Part shown: positions 40,335 through 49,476 of the stretch, in pieces
Layout of the letters: every line of letters starts with the position of its first letter
How positions within the stretch are numbered: position 1 is the first letter of the stretch
Virus record (IMG/VR): IMGVR_UViG_3300015194_000001
Location: 1-53,417 of that record
From: a virus
DNA: 53,417 nt
Reading direction: 5' to 3' (one strand)
The notes under the pieces: generated by a model
Told to the model about the DNA's origin: nothing
Seen by the model: the letters and a program-made list of their open reading frames with translations, nothing else
Databases searched by the model: none
Made by a program: the position numbers and the translations under genes

Positions 40335-42059
40335 TTACGTGTAGCTGATCGACAGCTTGACCTGTGCGGCGACGATGCCCGTGGTGTCAGCGTCGGCAAT
40401 CAGGTTGGTGATCGCGTAGGCCAGTCCCGTGGCCATCAACATACCCATCGCACCGAACTGCAGGTTCAGCGGCACGCCGCTCGCCGGAATCGAGAACGTC
40501 TCGAATGGGACGTCGGTGCCCACCACTGGGGCTGATGCCTTGTTGTAGAGCTTCAGAAAACAGACTGCCGCGCCGATGTTCGTCACCGTGATCTGCCACA
40601 CACGCGCACTCGACGTCTTCACCGACGTTGCGTTGGTCGTCGCCGCACTCGACAGGTTCGCTGCCGTAATTGCAGCCGGCGTTGAAGCTGAAACCGTGCT
40701 GACGGTCGTAACCGTGGCCAGCGTTTGTGCTGCGGCGAGCGCAGCAGTGACTTGAAAGTTCACCGCTGCCGACTGGAAGACAGAAGGTTGAACCGGAATG
40801 TGCGTCTGCGCGCTGAGACGCGTGAATGCCTGCAAACCGGTCGTCGTGCCTGTGATGCCGGTGGAGATGCGCGCGCGGAAGTAGCGGAAGTACAGCGGGC
40901 CGACAAACGTCCTGACCGTCGCCGATGTCACCGTGTAACCCGTGACGGGCGCGGCCGCCGGGCTGATCATGTCGTAGAGCGGGACCGCTTGCCAGTTGGT
41001 GTTGTCGTTCGACGCTTCAAACGTGACGACACCAGCCGTGACCGTACCCGCCGCCGGAACAATCTGAATTCCGATCGAGCGGTAGAGCAACACATCGCTG
41101 GCGCTGGCAGTGCTGCCTATCACCAGGTTGTTGTTCAGCGTCAGCTGTGCACTGTTGCCGATAAGTTGCGAATCGGCGATGTTGGCTTGATCGCTTGCAA
41201 GCACAACCGGCAGTGCGTTGACGCTCGTGTTTGCTCCTGACACGGGCACTTTGGTGAGCAAGCGCTTGATCAGCGCGATCAAACTGAACTGCCCAGTGTC
41301 GGTGCCTGCGCTGCTATCGACCTGATTGCCGATGTTCAGGTCTTGCACGACCACCGAGGGGTCAGTTAGAGCGACGTTGGTGCTCGCAGCTTTGACGGCC
41401 GCGCCGAGCGAGACGAGGTTGGTCGTGCCCGGCGTGGTCTGGTCGATGCCGACCTTACCGATGACGTTCGCGCCGCCTGGGATCGAAGCGTTCAGAAAGA
41501 CCGCGCCCACGCCGTCCGCCAGCCGGAGGAGCACCGCCGGGGTGCCTGTCAACGTACCGGTCTGGCGGCAGCGAAAGTACTTCAGCCCACTCGTATTGCC
41601 ACGGTAGATGCCACCGGTCGTTGCGTTGTTCGACAGCACAGTGTTGACCACACCTGTCTGCCGCCCATTCAGAGCGATCCAAGTGCCGTCGCTGCCGTTC
41701 GTCGAGTCAATCGAGCCCTCGAAATAAATCGCGCCAGTGGTCTGGCCTGTGATTTGCGCAATCCAAACGCTGTCGCCTCCTAGGGACAGGACGAACACCG
41801 CACTTCCGGCTGTCGGAACGCCAGTGACAGACACTCCCGCGCCTGCTGGGATACCAGCCACCACATCGGTCGCAGTGATCGTGCCGCTGGCCACAATGTC
41901 CGGGGCCATGATCACCTGAGTCGGCAACGGCGCAGCCACGGCGACTTGGTTGACCGCTCCAGCTGCACCCCACTCCATCTTGACGAGCTGGTGCGATTCG
42001 GCGGAGATCGTGTCGACAGCGATAACAGCGCCGCCGGCGGGGAGAGTAACGCCAGTCAT
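40335..42059 (-). CDS. Putative appendage / structural protein
   Basis: A 574-residue, beta-rich protein with multiple Ig-like or carbohydrate-binding-type segments (FVLSLGGDSVWIAQITGQTT with YFEGSIDSTNGSDGTWIALN; a second copy of the pattern with VTFEASNDNTNWQAVPLYD). The GSIDSTNG and EASNDNTNW elements suggest two related domains. It lies directly upstream of the giant repeat gene (3 bases between them). Such proteins are common in phage appendage clusters. A virion location is likely. Confidence 0.6.
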   Translation of the reverse strand: MTGVTLPAGGAVIAVDTISAESHQLVKMEWGAAGAVNQVAVAAPLPTQVIMAPDIVASGTITATDVVAGIPAGAGVSVTGVPTAGSAVFVLSLGGDSVWIAQITGQTTGAIYFEGSIDSTNGSDGTWIALNGRQTGVVNTVLSNNATTGGIYRGNTSGLKYFRCRQTGTLTGTPAVLLRLADGVGAVFLNASIPGGANVIGKVGIDQTTPGTTNLVSLGAAVKAASTNVALTDPSVVVQDLNIGNQVDSSAGTDTGQFSLIALIKRLLTKVPVSGANTSVNALPVVLASDQANIADSQLIGNSAQLTLNNNLVIGSTASASDVLLYRSIGIQIVPAAGTVTAGVVTFEASNDNTNWQAVPLYDMISPAAAPVTGYTVTSATVRTFVGPLYFRYFRARISTGITGTTTGLQAFTRLSAQTHIPVQPSVFQSAAVNFQVTAALAAAQTLATVTTVSTVSASTPAAITAANLSSAATTNATSVKTSSARVWQITVTNIGAAVCFLKLYNKASAPVVGTDVPFETFSIPASGVPLNLQFGAMGMLMATGLAYAITNLIADADTTGIVAAQVKLSISYT

Positions 42060-42068
42060 GGTCGTCCT

Positions 42069-43289
42069 TTAAGAAGCTGCGAAACGCAAGCGCAGATCGG
42101 TGTAATCCGTGATGTTCGCGGCCTGCAAACTGGTCACAGCCTGCGCAAAAGTCGTGTAGACCGCTGGTGCTGGATTGTGGGTCCAGGTTGCGATGACGGT
42201 TGCACCTTGCATAAGATCAACCGTCAAAATTCCTGCACCCTGGCACCTGTAGTTGACGATGTGGCCTGTGCTGACACCGGGACTGCTCGCTGCCTGCAGC
42301 TTGACGACCATCGTGCTCGCGTTCGGCGTACTGTCGTACTGCACATCGCTGGCAGGACTCTCGTTGATCGTGGCGTAGAGGCTGATGCCAGTGCTTGGCG
42401 TCCAGTTGCCGGCGCTGATGTCCGAGGCGGGATAAACGGTCTGGACGCTAACGCCCGGCGTAATCGGGGGCAGCGTGCCTTTGGTCTTGGCAAACAACTG
42501 CCACGGGTTCTTGCGCAGGCTGTTGATCTCGTTGTCCGACAGCACTCGGTTCCACCCTGCCACAAGGTCGATCAGCCCGTAGAACACGCATTGGGAGTCG
42601 GCCGGATCAGAGCCGATCTGCCGCGACAGCCCGGCGTCGGTCATGTTTTGGTTAGCGCCTGGGAACGTGCCCGTCAGCTTCGTCTCTTCAAACCAGACGG
42701 CGTGCGCAGCGCTGTCCTTGGTCTGCGCGTAGAAGTGTGGGCTGCCATCGTTGATTGACGCGGCGCACTGTGGTCGCAGTTGCAGGAGCTGTCCGTCGTC
42801 GGTTCGGTAGGTGAACTCGACGTTCGGCCCGGTGGTTGACCCACCGCTGTTGGCCCCGACGGGACCGATCTTGTAGATGTCCCCGCCGACCACGCCTGAG
42901 CGCTCACAGTAGATTGCGTCGCCGTTGTTGTCGATCACTTGATTACCGCTAGCTACGCCTGAGAGCGCCCCGTTCGTACCGGCGATGGCGATCAGTGTGG
43001 ACTGCGCAAGCACTCCCATGAGCGCGCCTGTACCAAGCAGAAGACCTGGGTTGCCGCTATTGGTGCCTGAGCTGACGGTCACACCATCGACGTACAGCGA
43101 ACCTGTCTTGGTCTTCGTGTATGTCTCGGTGCTGCTCGTTGGGATGAGTCCCAGCGTGCCCGGGTTGCCGCCTGCAACGTCCTTCTGAAACCCGGGCTGG
43201 ATCAGCATGATCAGCCCCTTACAGATCGGATTGCTCCAATCGGGGTAGGTCAGTGTCCTTGGCGGCAGTCTGCGCGTCTCGCGGGGCAT
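42069..43289 (-). CDS. LamG-like appendage protein
   Basis: A 406-residue protein. The first 260 residues have a LamG/concanavalin-like pattern ending in the typical landmark VAGWNRVLSDNEINSLRKNPWQLF (as W-N-R-x-L-S-x-x-E-I...NPWQLF). The C-terminal 130 residues form a second domain (DISAGNWTPSTGISLYATIN, IVNYRCQGAGILTVDLM) often seen after it in phage proteins. Glycan or surface binding is likely. The gene belongs to the appendage block between portal and protease. Confidence 0.7.
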   Translation of the reverse strand: MPRETRRLPPRTLTYPDWSNPICKGLIMLIQPGFQKDVAGGNPGTLGLIPTSSTETYTKTKTGSLYVDGVTVSSGTNSGNPGLLLGTGALMGVLAQSTLIAIAGTNGALSGVASGNQVIDNNGDAIYCERSGVVGGDIYKIGPVGANSGGSTTGPNVEFTYRTDDGQLLQLRPQCAASINDGSPHFYAQTKDSAAHAVWFEETKLTGTFPGANQNMTDAGLSRQIGSDPADSQCVFYGLIDLVAGWNRVLSDNEINSLRKNPWQLFAKTKGTLPPITPGVSVQTVYPASDISAGNWTPSTGISLYATINESPASDVQYDSTPNASTMVVKLQAASSPGVSTGHIVNYRCQGAGILTVDLMQGATVIATWTHNPAPAVYTTFAQAVTSLQAANITDYTDLRLRFAAS

Positions 43290-43305
43290 CTCCTGTTCTC
43301 CCCGC

Positions 43306-43755
43306 TTAGGCGTTCTGGCTGCTGACTTCCCGGTAGGAAACGGTGGCCGCGCTTAGCGCCACACCGCAGTCATTGAAAAAGATTAGCTTCTGGAAGTACG
43401 GCTGGAAGTTGAAGGCTTGCGAGATCTCGAAGACCTCGGTCGCTACTTGCGAGCTGGTGGTCACTCGGACGACGCCGATCTGGCGAAGCTGGTTCTCGTC
43501 CGTCGTCGTGGTACCGGTCTCGGGGCCGCTGCCGTAGGTGGTTCCGTCGAGTGACGGCTTGACGAACACCTTGATCAGTTTGTTGCCGGTCGGCGCACCG
43601 TTCGGTGTAACGCTGACGATGACGGAGAGACCTACAGGCTTGTTGGTGCTGACATCCAGAGCGGCGCTGACTGCGTACGTGGCGACAGCCAGTGTCGACA
43701 GACCGGTGACGGTCAGCGTCGTGGTCGTCCCTAGTGGCTGGTTGGTGGTCGTCAT
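43306..43755 (-). CDS. Appendage-block protein, unknown family
   Basis: A 149-residue, Thr/Val/Ser-rich, beta-rich protein (TTLTVTGLSTLAVATYAVSA, KPVGLSVIVSVTPNG, FNFQPYFQKLIFFNDCG). It is probably a small virion surface domain. No family recognised. Confidence 0.55.
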   Translation of the reverse strand: MTTTNQPLGTTTTLTVTGLSTLAVATYAVSAALDVSTNKPVGLSVIVSVTPNGAPTGNKLIKVFVKPSLDGTTYGSGPETGTTTTDENQLRQIGVVRVTTSSQVATEVFEISQAFNFQPYFQKLIFFNDCGVALSAATVSYREVSSQNA

Positions 43756-43781
43756 GATGCGGGTACTTCAGGCCCAGTCCG

Positions 43782-44258
43782 TCAGGAGTTGATGGCCAGA
43801 ACGATGTCGGGTTGGCTGAATGTGCCTTCGAAGACCAGGCTGCCTGGTGTCAGGGCGGTTCCGGTGCCGGTTGCGTACAGCGCCTCGCCGCGCCTGGCCG
43901 CTCGCTTCCAGAGTGCGAGTAGGGCTGCCTTGGTGGTTGCCGCGGAACTGAACACGTCGTCGAAGAACTGACGTCGGTCGGCGAGGGAGGGGTTCACTCC
44001 GTTGGGCGAAAACTGCGCGATGGTTTGCAGCCGCGTCTGGTTTGCGCCTGTGAGGTTGCCCAGTTCTGCGCCGTTAAAGGCGTCTCCGATGTCGTTGATC
44101 CTGACATTGGTCTTCCAGACGATGAACGCCCCGGCGGTGTTGTAGAAGTCCACCATTGGCCCCAAGGCCCCAGCCAGACGCGCGGCGACGAACGTCGGGT
44201 CGGTCTCAGCGGCGATCGCCGCCTTGAGAGTCAGGTACTGGGCAGGAGTGAGAGCCAT
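43782..44258 (-). CDS. Conserved phage protein of the appendage block
   Basis: A 158-residue, mostly helical protein with a pattern met in many tailed phages: MALTPAQYLTLKAAIAAETD at the start, LGNLTGANQTRLQTIAQF, LADRRQFFDDVFSS, then KRAARRGEALYATGTGT and LVFEGTFSQPDIVLAIN. Its role is unknown; it is often found near fibre genes. Here it stands between the fibre-domain protein and the 149-residue protein. Confidence 0.65.
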   Translation of the reverse strand: MALTPAQYLTLKAAIAAETDPTFVAARLAGALGPMVDFYNTAGAFIVWKTNVRINDIGDAFNGAELGNLTGANQTRLQTIAQFSPNGVNPSLADRRQFFDDVFSSAATTKAALLALWKRAARRGEALYATGTGTALTPGSLVFEGTFSQPDIVLAINS

Positions 44259-44350
44259 GACGCATCCTCGATGTCAAAGTACAAACGCGGTCACGAAGAC
44301 AGATCCTCGAGACCGCGCCAGGACCAAAGCCAGCCTGCGCCGGCTTCGGA

Positions 44351-44788
44351 TTAGTCTTCGGTGATGGCAGTGGACGTCGCGAGCTGCGGGGTCACACCGG
44401 TCGAGACACTCATGTTCGGCGTGACCGTGCCGCTGTAGAAGATCTTGCTGGCGCCGCTCACCGCAGCGCCGACAGAGAAGAAGGTGATCGTGTTGGTGCC
44501 CGCGGTGCAAGCCGGGAACGAGATCGTCGCCACCGGGTTGGCAGTCGTCGGCGCCGTGCCGCTGATAGCCCAGCCGCCCGAGGTGCGCGCCACCGTAGCG
44601 CGCGCGTAGCCGGTGTAGGTCGCTTCGGACGTCGCCTGCGTGCCGGTCTCGCCAGGGTCGGCGGTGTGCAGCGCGACGAACAGGTTGGTCAGCGGTGCAG
44701 TCGCCGCGTTGTCCGCGAGGTTCGCAATCGCAGTGGCGTTGAAAACCAACTTGAGAATGTCGCTTTCGAACGTGTCTGACTTGGACAT
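44351..44788 (-). CDS. Single-domain tail fibre-like protein
   Basis: A 145-residue protein made of one copy of the fibre domain present twice in 13566-14450: LTNLFVALHTADPGETGTQA, TYTGYARATVARTSGGW and ISFPACTAGTNTITFF followed by VSGASKIFYSGTV. The pattern is very typical for phage fibre or baseplate-associated domains. It is likely a virion surface component. A possible weak hairpin lies in the gap downstream of it. Confidence 0.72.
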   Translation of the reverse strand: MSKSDTFESDILKLVFNATAIANLADNAATAPLTNLFVALHTADPGETGTQATSEATYTGYARATVARTSGGWAISGTAPTTANPVATISFPACTAGTNTITFFSVGAAVSGASKIFYSGTVTPNMSVSTGVTPQLATSTAITED

Positions 44789-44815
44789 GCGGATACTCCG
44801 GTGAGAACTGTTGAA

Positions 44816-45130
44816 CTATACGGTAACGTCATCGGAAACCACAAGGGCTGCCGACTGCGTCGAGAAAATATGACCGCCTTGCGTGAACTGGATGTCCCAC
44901 CGCAACTCGCCCGTCGGCCAATTTTGCGTAGGGCCAGAGTCAAGCGTGAAATCACCGACACCAGCGCCGGCAGTTACAACCAGAGTGGAGATCAGTTTGC
45001 CGTCAGGTGTGCGCACCTGGCTCTTGATACTGATGCCAAGGCCGGCATACGCGGCCGGAACACCAGTCGAATCCAGATACGTGCACGCGGGGATGAAGGT
45101 ATCGCCGCGCTTGTGTTGAATCTTCTGCAT
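44816..45130 (-). CDS. Small beta-rich phage protein
   Basis: A 104-residue protein with KRGDTFIPACTYLDSTG, IKSQVRTPDGKLISTLVV and WPTGELRWDIQFTQGG segments. This RGDTF...SQVR...WPTG...D-Q-T pattern is found in small proteins of fibre clusters. Its start overlaps the portal stop by ATGA, so it is coupled to the portal gene. It may form the N-terminal attachment domain of an appendage; the function is inferred. Confidence 0.62.
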   Translation of the reverse strand: MQKIQHKRGDTFIPACTYLDSTGVPAAYAGLGISIKSQVRTPDGKLISTLVVTAGAGVGDFTLDSGPTQNWPTGELRWDIQFTQGGHIFSTQSAALVVSDDVTV

Positions 45131-46698
45131 CAGCCAGTTCCACCGCGCGTCTTGGTCGGCGCTTTCGAGTCGTTGGCCTTCTGACCAGCATTGCCGCCGC
45201 TACCGCTTCCGGATCCACCCCCCGCCGGCGCGTTGGAGTACGGGTTCTCGCCGCCGCCGCGCGACTCGCCCTGCGAGAACCGCGTGCCGCTGAGCGGCGC
45301 CATGCCAGGAGGCGGCAGGCTGCCAGTCAGGTCGATGCAAGCCTCTTCGTCCGTGAGCAGGCCGAAGCTCAACTGCTCGAGGATCCGGGACTGGCGCTGC
45401 GCGAAGAACGCCTCGAGCTCGTCCTTCGGCCGCAGCGCGATCGCGTCGTACTCAAAGGTCACAGCCACGTCGAGCCCGAACAGGCGCACCGCCAGCGTGA
45501 AGCCCTTCGAGAGCATCTCATTCAGCTTGCGCCGGATCATGCCGTCTGCCGTCTTCATCGCAAGCAGGGTCTCGCTGCTCGCGACGTTCTGGCTGCCGCT
45601 TCCGTGACCGAGCACCGACGGCATCGTCTTGCCACCCGTCGACAGCTTCGCGTTCAGCAACTTCTGCACGCCATCGAACACCTTGTCGGGCGACGCATTG
45701 CCCGCACCACTCGACACGATGTAATCGACGAGCAGGAAGTCGTAGTGGATCAGCGCATCTTCCGGCGCAAGGCCGTTGATCACGTTCGCGATGTCTGCCT
45801 GCACGCCATTGCGAAACTCGCGCAGCTTTTGCGGATCGTTCAGCACTTCCGGCGGCACCGACGCCTGCAGCTTCTCGGTATCGATCGTGACGTTCAGCCT
45901 CGGATGTACCGAGCGCTTGATCACACGACGCATGTCGTTGGTGAAGTCGCTGTCGGCCAGCACAGGCTGAATCGCTGCTTCGAATGGCGACTGCGCGTAG
46001 GCCGTGCGCAAATCCTGATCGAGCGAGCAGTAGAGGAACGTGGGGATGTCGAGGTCGATGTACTGCCCGCCGAGCAGCTGCTTGGGCACCACGCTCTTGC
46101 CGGCGACGTCCGGATACCAGATCACCTGCGCCACCGCGATCGGCACGAACTTCTGCGGCAGCCGCCCCTTGTCCAGCACCAGCTCCATCCCCATGCCGCC
46201 CGTCAGCATCAGATCCTTGCCGAGCTGCTCGCTCAGCGACATGATCGAGTTGACCGTGTTGAAGCCTTCGGTGTAGTCGGGCACCTGGTCCATGCGCTGC
46301 AGGATCTGGTACGCAAGTCGGGTGGCGTCCGGGTTGAACGTTCCGTCCGGATTCCAGGCCTTGATCTTGTAGCTCTCCGGAATGCCGATGCGCAGGTTTG
46401 CGGCCAGCGCCGCCGAGAGATCCGGAGACGCCGTCGCCAGGTCACGAATCGTGTCGTTGGTGTTGGCGCCGCGGCGCAGTGCCAGGATGTCGCTGTTGCC
46501 GAGATTGAGTTCCCGGCGCAGCAGCAGCGCCTGCTCGGACGGCTGCGCATTCGGGTAGACCGAGGGCAGCGACGTCTGCTTGGGCTTGACCTTCGGAGGC
46601 GGCTGCGGCGGCAGAGGCCCTGTTCCGCCACCGCTGGTCGGAGCCGCGCCGCCGCTCGCCTTGGCGAGAATCTGGACGGCTCGGTCGTAACTGCTCAT
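45130..46698 (-). CDS. Portal protein
   Basis: A 522-residue protein directly after TerL, the portal position. The N-terminal 60 residues are Pro/Gly/Ala-rich. The folded part has DILALRRGANTNDTIRDLAT, QLGKDLMLTGGMGMELVLDK (crown/wing region), FLYCSLDQDLRTAYAQSPFE, a long helix and LFGLDVAVTFEYDAIALRPK near the clip/stem end. The C-terminal 50 residues are Gly/Ser-rich. The start MSSYDR at 46698 is chosen over longer in-frame options that run into TerL. The fold is inferred from order and pattern. Confidence 0.8.
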   Translation of the reverse strand: MSSYDRAVQILAKASGGAAPTSGGGTGPLPPQPPPKVKPKQTSLPSVYPNAQPSEQALLLRRELNLGNSDILALRRGANTNDTIRDLATASPDLSAALAANLRIGIPESYKIKAWNPDGTFNPDATRLAYQILQRMDQVPDYTEGFNTVNSIMSLSEQLGKDLMLTGGMGMELVLDKGRLPQKFVPIAVAQVIWYPDVAGKSVVPKQLLGGQYIDLDIPTFLYCSLDQDLRTAYAQSPFEAAIQPVLADSDFTNDMRRVIKRSVHPRLNVTIDTEKLQASVPPEVLNDPQKLREFRNGVQADIANVINGLAPEDALIHYDFLLVDYIVSSGAGNASPDKVFDGVQKLLNAKLSTGGKTMPSVLGHGSGSQNVASSETLLAMKTADGMIRRKLNEMLSKGFTLAVRLFGLDVAVTFEYDAIALRPKDELEAFFAQRQSRILEQLSFGLLTDEEACIDLTGSLPPPGMAPLSGTRFSQGESRGGGENPYSNAPAGGGSGSGSGGNAGQKANDSKAPTKTRGGTG

Positions 46699-46730
46699 CG
46701 CCGGGATTGTGCCTGCTGCCTCTCCGGCTG

Positions 46731-48398
46731 TCACATGGTTTTGTTCTTGAACGTCGAGATCAGCGAGTCGTATGGCGCACGACCCTGCACCATACCCCTC
46801 AATCGCGTCGCAGTCGCGAGGTATAGAAGCGCGTGCATGAAGTGATCCTGCCCAGCCTCTGATTTCACCCACACGAACTCGATCTCACCATCCTTATTGA
46901 CGATCGCCTGTCGCTTCATGTCCAGCATGTGCGTGATGAGCAGCTCTTTCTCAGGCATGTCGACGAATACAGCCTCTCGCCGCAGGATTCCAGCCACCAG
47001 CTCATCGAGCGCAACGTTGCGGTTGATCATCACCGATTTGATCGGCAACTTTCCGATCAGGTTGTCTTCGACCTGTTCCTTGATTGAGTAAGTCGCCAGG
47101 TTCTTTGATCGGTGATACACGCCACCGAACAGATTCGGATCCCGCTTTTGCAACCGCATCACGATGTCGGTATACGGTAGGGCATCCATCACACAAATCA
47201 GCACTCTGAACTGCGCCGCAAGCTGCGCTCTACGCACTTCGAATTCTGCGAGCGGCACACGCTCGTAGTGCAGCACGAGCAGAACGTCATTCGAGTCTCT
47301 ATTCCCGACCACGATATGGCACACCGCGCCCATATCGCAGCCCATGTAGTTTCCCGAGAACACTTGCGTACCTGCAGCCACGAATAGCTGCCTGAGAAAC
47401 CCATCGGTCAGACTTTCTGTAGCATCTTCGTACGGCAACCCGAGGTTGAAGTTGACGAAGTCGGCTATCCGCTCGTATTTCGTCGACTTCTCTACGAGAA
47501 ATGGTATCGAGATGATGTTGGGGGCATCAAACGGCGAAATCGCGTAGCCTGCTGGTGAGTAGTTCTCATTCGGGTTTTCGAGAACCCACTCTCGGTTTGC
47601 ATAGCCCAAATCCGGTACTGCCTGGCAGTGAGGGCAATGCAAGGCCGCTTCGCGCCACCTCGTAAGGTGGATATTGTGCTTCGTGACGTCTTTAACGTTG
47701 TGTTCCCAGCCCGGAATTCGCACGTGTTGGTAGTAATCCGGCAAAAACCAGTCACTGCAGTGATTGCAACGCGCCATATTGAAGTGTCTGCGACTGCGGT
47801 CGAATCGGGCGCTAATACCACGCCCCGGAAGAGTCGGAGTCGAGAACTCGCGTCGTAGCTTGTACTTGCTGTGGGTGAGGCGGGACTCATAGCTGGTAAG
47901 CACCTCCATGTTGCTGAAATCCACCTCATCGTGCACTAATAGGTCCGCAGGCGTGGAAATCGCCTGATTCTGGCCAAAAGTACCGTTGAAATAGAGGAAA
48001 CTGCGCCCGAATTGCTTGATTTCGCTCGAATCCACGTCATTCGAGAGCGAAAACTTCAGGTCTTCGCTGTCATTGATGATCGGATCCACTCTAGTTTTGA
48101 CGATTTTCTCGACCAATTTCGACGTTGGCAGCGTGTAGATAGCCGTAGTGCCGTCGATGATGCGAAGAATCGCGAGTGTTTCTCTGAATGTCAGCTCGGT
48201 CAACCCGACCTGAGAGCACTTACGAACCACCTTCTCAGGGCTCTGATCCTTGAGAATCGCCTCCTGATACTCGTGATCGCGGAAGGAAAAGGGTATTCCG
48301 TTCAGCTTTGTGTTGCGCTGAATCCATCCGCTGATGTTGCCCAGCGAGTACGTGCGTTGAATGCCCGACCGCAGTCGAGCGATGTGCTCAGCGAACAT
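46731..48398 (-). CDS. Terminase large subunit, gpA type
   Basis: A 555-residue DNA-packaging ATPase and nuclease of the lambda gpA class. The ATPase has RKCSQVGLTEL as the Walker A-like motif of this class, LLVHDEVDFSN as Walker B with the catalytic Glu, and coupling motif segments near STPTLPGRGIS. A Zn-finger (CNHC and CPHC about 50 residues apart) lies between the domains, as in gpA. The nuclease half has GCDMGA and later acidic residues. The start at 48398 overlaps the preceding gene by 11 bases. gpA terminases usually act at cos sites. Confidence 0.88.
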   Translation of the reverse strand: MFAEHIARLRSGIQRTYSLGNISGWIQRNTKLNGIPFSFRDHEYQEAILKDQSPEKVVRKCSQVGLTELTFRETLAILRIIDGTTAIYTLPTSKLVEKIVKTRVDPIINDSEDLKFSLSNDVDSSEIKQFGRSFLYFNGTFGQNQAISTPADLLVHDEVDFSNMEVLTSYESRLTHSKYKLRREFSTPTLPGRGISARFDRSRRHFNMARCNHCSDWFLPDYYQHVRIPGWEHNVKDVTKHNIHLTRWREAALHCPHCQAVPDLGYANREWVLENPNENYSPAGYAISPFDAPNIISIPFLVEKSTKYERIADFVNFNLGLPYEDATESLTDGFLRQLFVAAGTQVFSGNYMGCDMGAVCHIVVGNRDSNDVLLVLHYERVPLAEFEVRRAQLAAQFRVLICVMDALPYTDIVMRLQKRDPNLFGGVYHRSKNLATYSIKEQVEDNLIGKLPIKSVMINRNVALDELVAGILRREAVFVDMPEKELLITHMLDMKRQAIVNKDGEIEFVWVKSEAGQDHFMHALLYLATATRLRGMVQGRAPYDSLISTFKNKTM

Positions 48399-48909
48399 CC
48401 ATCTCTGTCTCGTAGCGGCGCAAGAATTCGTCCTGCACCTCTGGCGCAAGGTCGCGCAGGATCGAGATCGTGATCGCCTCGAGTCTCTTCAGGCGTTCGG
48501 CGTTGTAGAGCTGCAGCTGCTGCTCTGCCAGGCTCTTCAGCAGGTTGTTCAGCGAGTTCGCTACCTGCGCCTTCTGGTTCACTGGCGTCTTGCTGTCGCG
48601 GATCACCTTGCCCAGCAGCCTCTTGGTCCTGTGGAACAGGTGCAAGGTCTCGCTGAGCAGGTCGATCTGCAGGAACCCTCCGGCCGGCAGCGGCTCGTCG
48701 TCGATGTCGACGTCTTCGTCGACGCGGTCGTCGTCTTCTGGCGGCGGCACATTCCCGATCGGCGGCACGGCAGCGCCGCGGCGCAGGCCCAGGTTGGGGA
48801 TCTGCAGGGCTTCTCTCAGCAAGCCCTTCATGGCTTCGCCGCCGGCGCCGTGTCCGACTGCGGCCGCGAGCTCGCGAACCTGCTGGTCGTCAGTTGACTC
48901 TTGGGACAT
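48388..48909 (-). CDS. Putative terminase small subunit
   Basis: A 173-residue protein with an acidic, disordered centre (PPPEDDDRVDEDVDIDDEP) and a helical C-terminal half (LGKVIRDSKTPVNQKAQVAN, LAEQQLQLYNAERLKRLEAI, LAPEVQDEFLRRYETEM). The latter pattern (NQKAQVAN...LYNAERLKRLE...FLRRYE) is seen in small-terminase-like genes preceding gpA-type TerL. Overlap with TerL supports the call. No HTH is obvious, so the DNA-binding part may be the double-HTH protein at 49072-49371. Confidence 0.55.
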   Translation of the reverse strand: MSQESTDDQQVRELAAAVGHGAGGEAMKGLLREALQIPNLGLRRGAAVPPIGNVPPPEDDDRVDEDVDIDDEPLPAGGFLQIDLLSETLHLFHRTKRLLGKVIRDSKTPVNQKAQVANSLNNLLKSLAEQQLQLYNAERLKRLEAITISILRDLAPEVQDEFLRRYETEMDVR

Positions 48910-49090
48910 ACACCTTCACCACGATTGCTCGAGAAACGCTCTGGTATAGCGACAGGTCGATCAATACCTGCTCTCTGATATGTCCCGACGGCCCCGCTGT
49001 CCAGAACTCCCAGTCTTCGAACAGCACGGCTGTGAAGTAGTGCGCGACGCCCTGTGCGTCGGGGTTGTGGCTTACTTCTTCAATTTGCAT
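48890..49090 (-). CDS. Small hypothetical protein
   Basis: A 66-residue protein (VAHYFTAVLFEDWEFWTAGP, SVSRAIVVKVYVPRV) overlapping both neighbours, by 20 and 19 bases. It is beta-rich with several aromatic residues. No family recognised; tight coupling to terminase genes supports it as a real gene. Confidence 0.5.
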   Translation of the reverse strand: MQIEEVSHNPDAQGVAHYFTAVLFEDWEFWTAGPSGHIREQVLIDLSLYQSVSRAIVVKVYVPRVN

Positions 49091-49371
49091 ACGTACCGAT
49101 ACAGCGTTCTGATACTGCAGTGTGCCTCTTTGGCCGCGGATTCAAGCCCTCGTCTACCCGATACCACCTGCTTTGCCAGCTTGATTCGAAACGCTTTTCT
49201 CGTCTCGAATAGCTTGTGCGTCTGGATTCGCTGCGCGCACACAGGACCAGGTGGCAGCTTGGGCGTGTTCCTGCTCAGGTAGGTAGGCGAGACGCCCAGC
49301 TGCTCTGCAAGGGCTGTTTTGGTGATCTTGCGCTGCTTCAGCGCCTTGAGCTGCGACGCCGTCAGGTTCAT
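49072..49371 (-). CDS. Double helix-turn-helix DNA-binding protein
   Basis: A 99-residue basic protein with two HTH-like segments: TKTALAEQLGVSPTYLSRN at residues 17-35, and GLESAAKEAHCSIRTLYRYV at about 75-94. It is the first gene of the leftward late cluster. It may be the DNA-binding small terminase, or an activator of late transcription. No ribosome-binding site is clear. Its position next to the palindromes at 49410-49484 would suit an operator-binding role. Confidence 0.65.
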   Translation of the reverse strand: MNLTASQLKALKQRKITKTALAEQLGVSPTYLSRNTPKLPPGPVCAQRIQTHKLFETRKAFRIKLAKQVVSGRRGLESAAKEAHCSIRTLYRYVCKLKK

Positions 49372-49409
49372 GGACGGCGATTATGGCATGTGAGTGGTCA
49401 CAAACAACG

Positions 49410-49430
49410 ACGCCCGCGGGAAGCGGGCGT
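49410..49430. repeat. Hairpin-forming inverted repeat in the late leader
   Basis: ACGCCCGC, loop GGGAA, GCGGGCGT; perfect 8-bp arms, 39 bases upstream of the double-HTH start codon. No T-run follows on either strand. It is likely a leader hairpin or operator. Confidence 0.65.
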
Positions 49431-49459
49431 TGAGGCCCCGGCTGTTTTCGCCCGCGTGT

Positions 49460-49476
49460 GTCTCTGTGTCAGAGAC
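49460..49476. promoter_or_regulatory. Operator-like palindrome
   Basis: GTCTCTG TGT CAGAGAC, perfect 7-bp arms with a 3-base centre, immediately followed by CGACGTCG (49476-49483), itself a perfect palindrome. Paired palindromes upstream of an HTH gene suggest a repressor or activator site; no protein can be assigned. Confidence 0.55.

Noticed and set aside
39391-40344. Long plus-strand Pro/Ala frames opposite the giant repeat gene (also 37447-38193)
   Set aside because: They mirror the repeat DNA, have no ribosome-binding sites and end inside repeats. The minus frame has a non-repetitive C-terminal domain and fits the operon.
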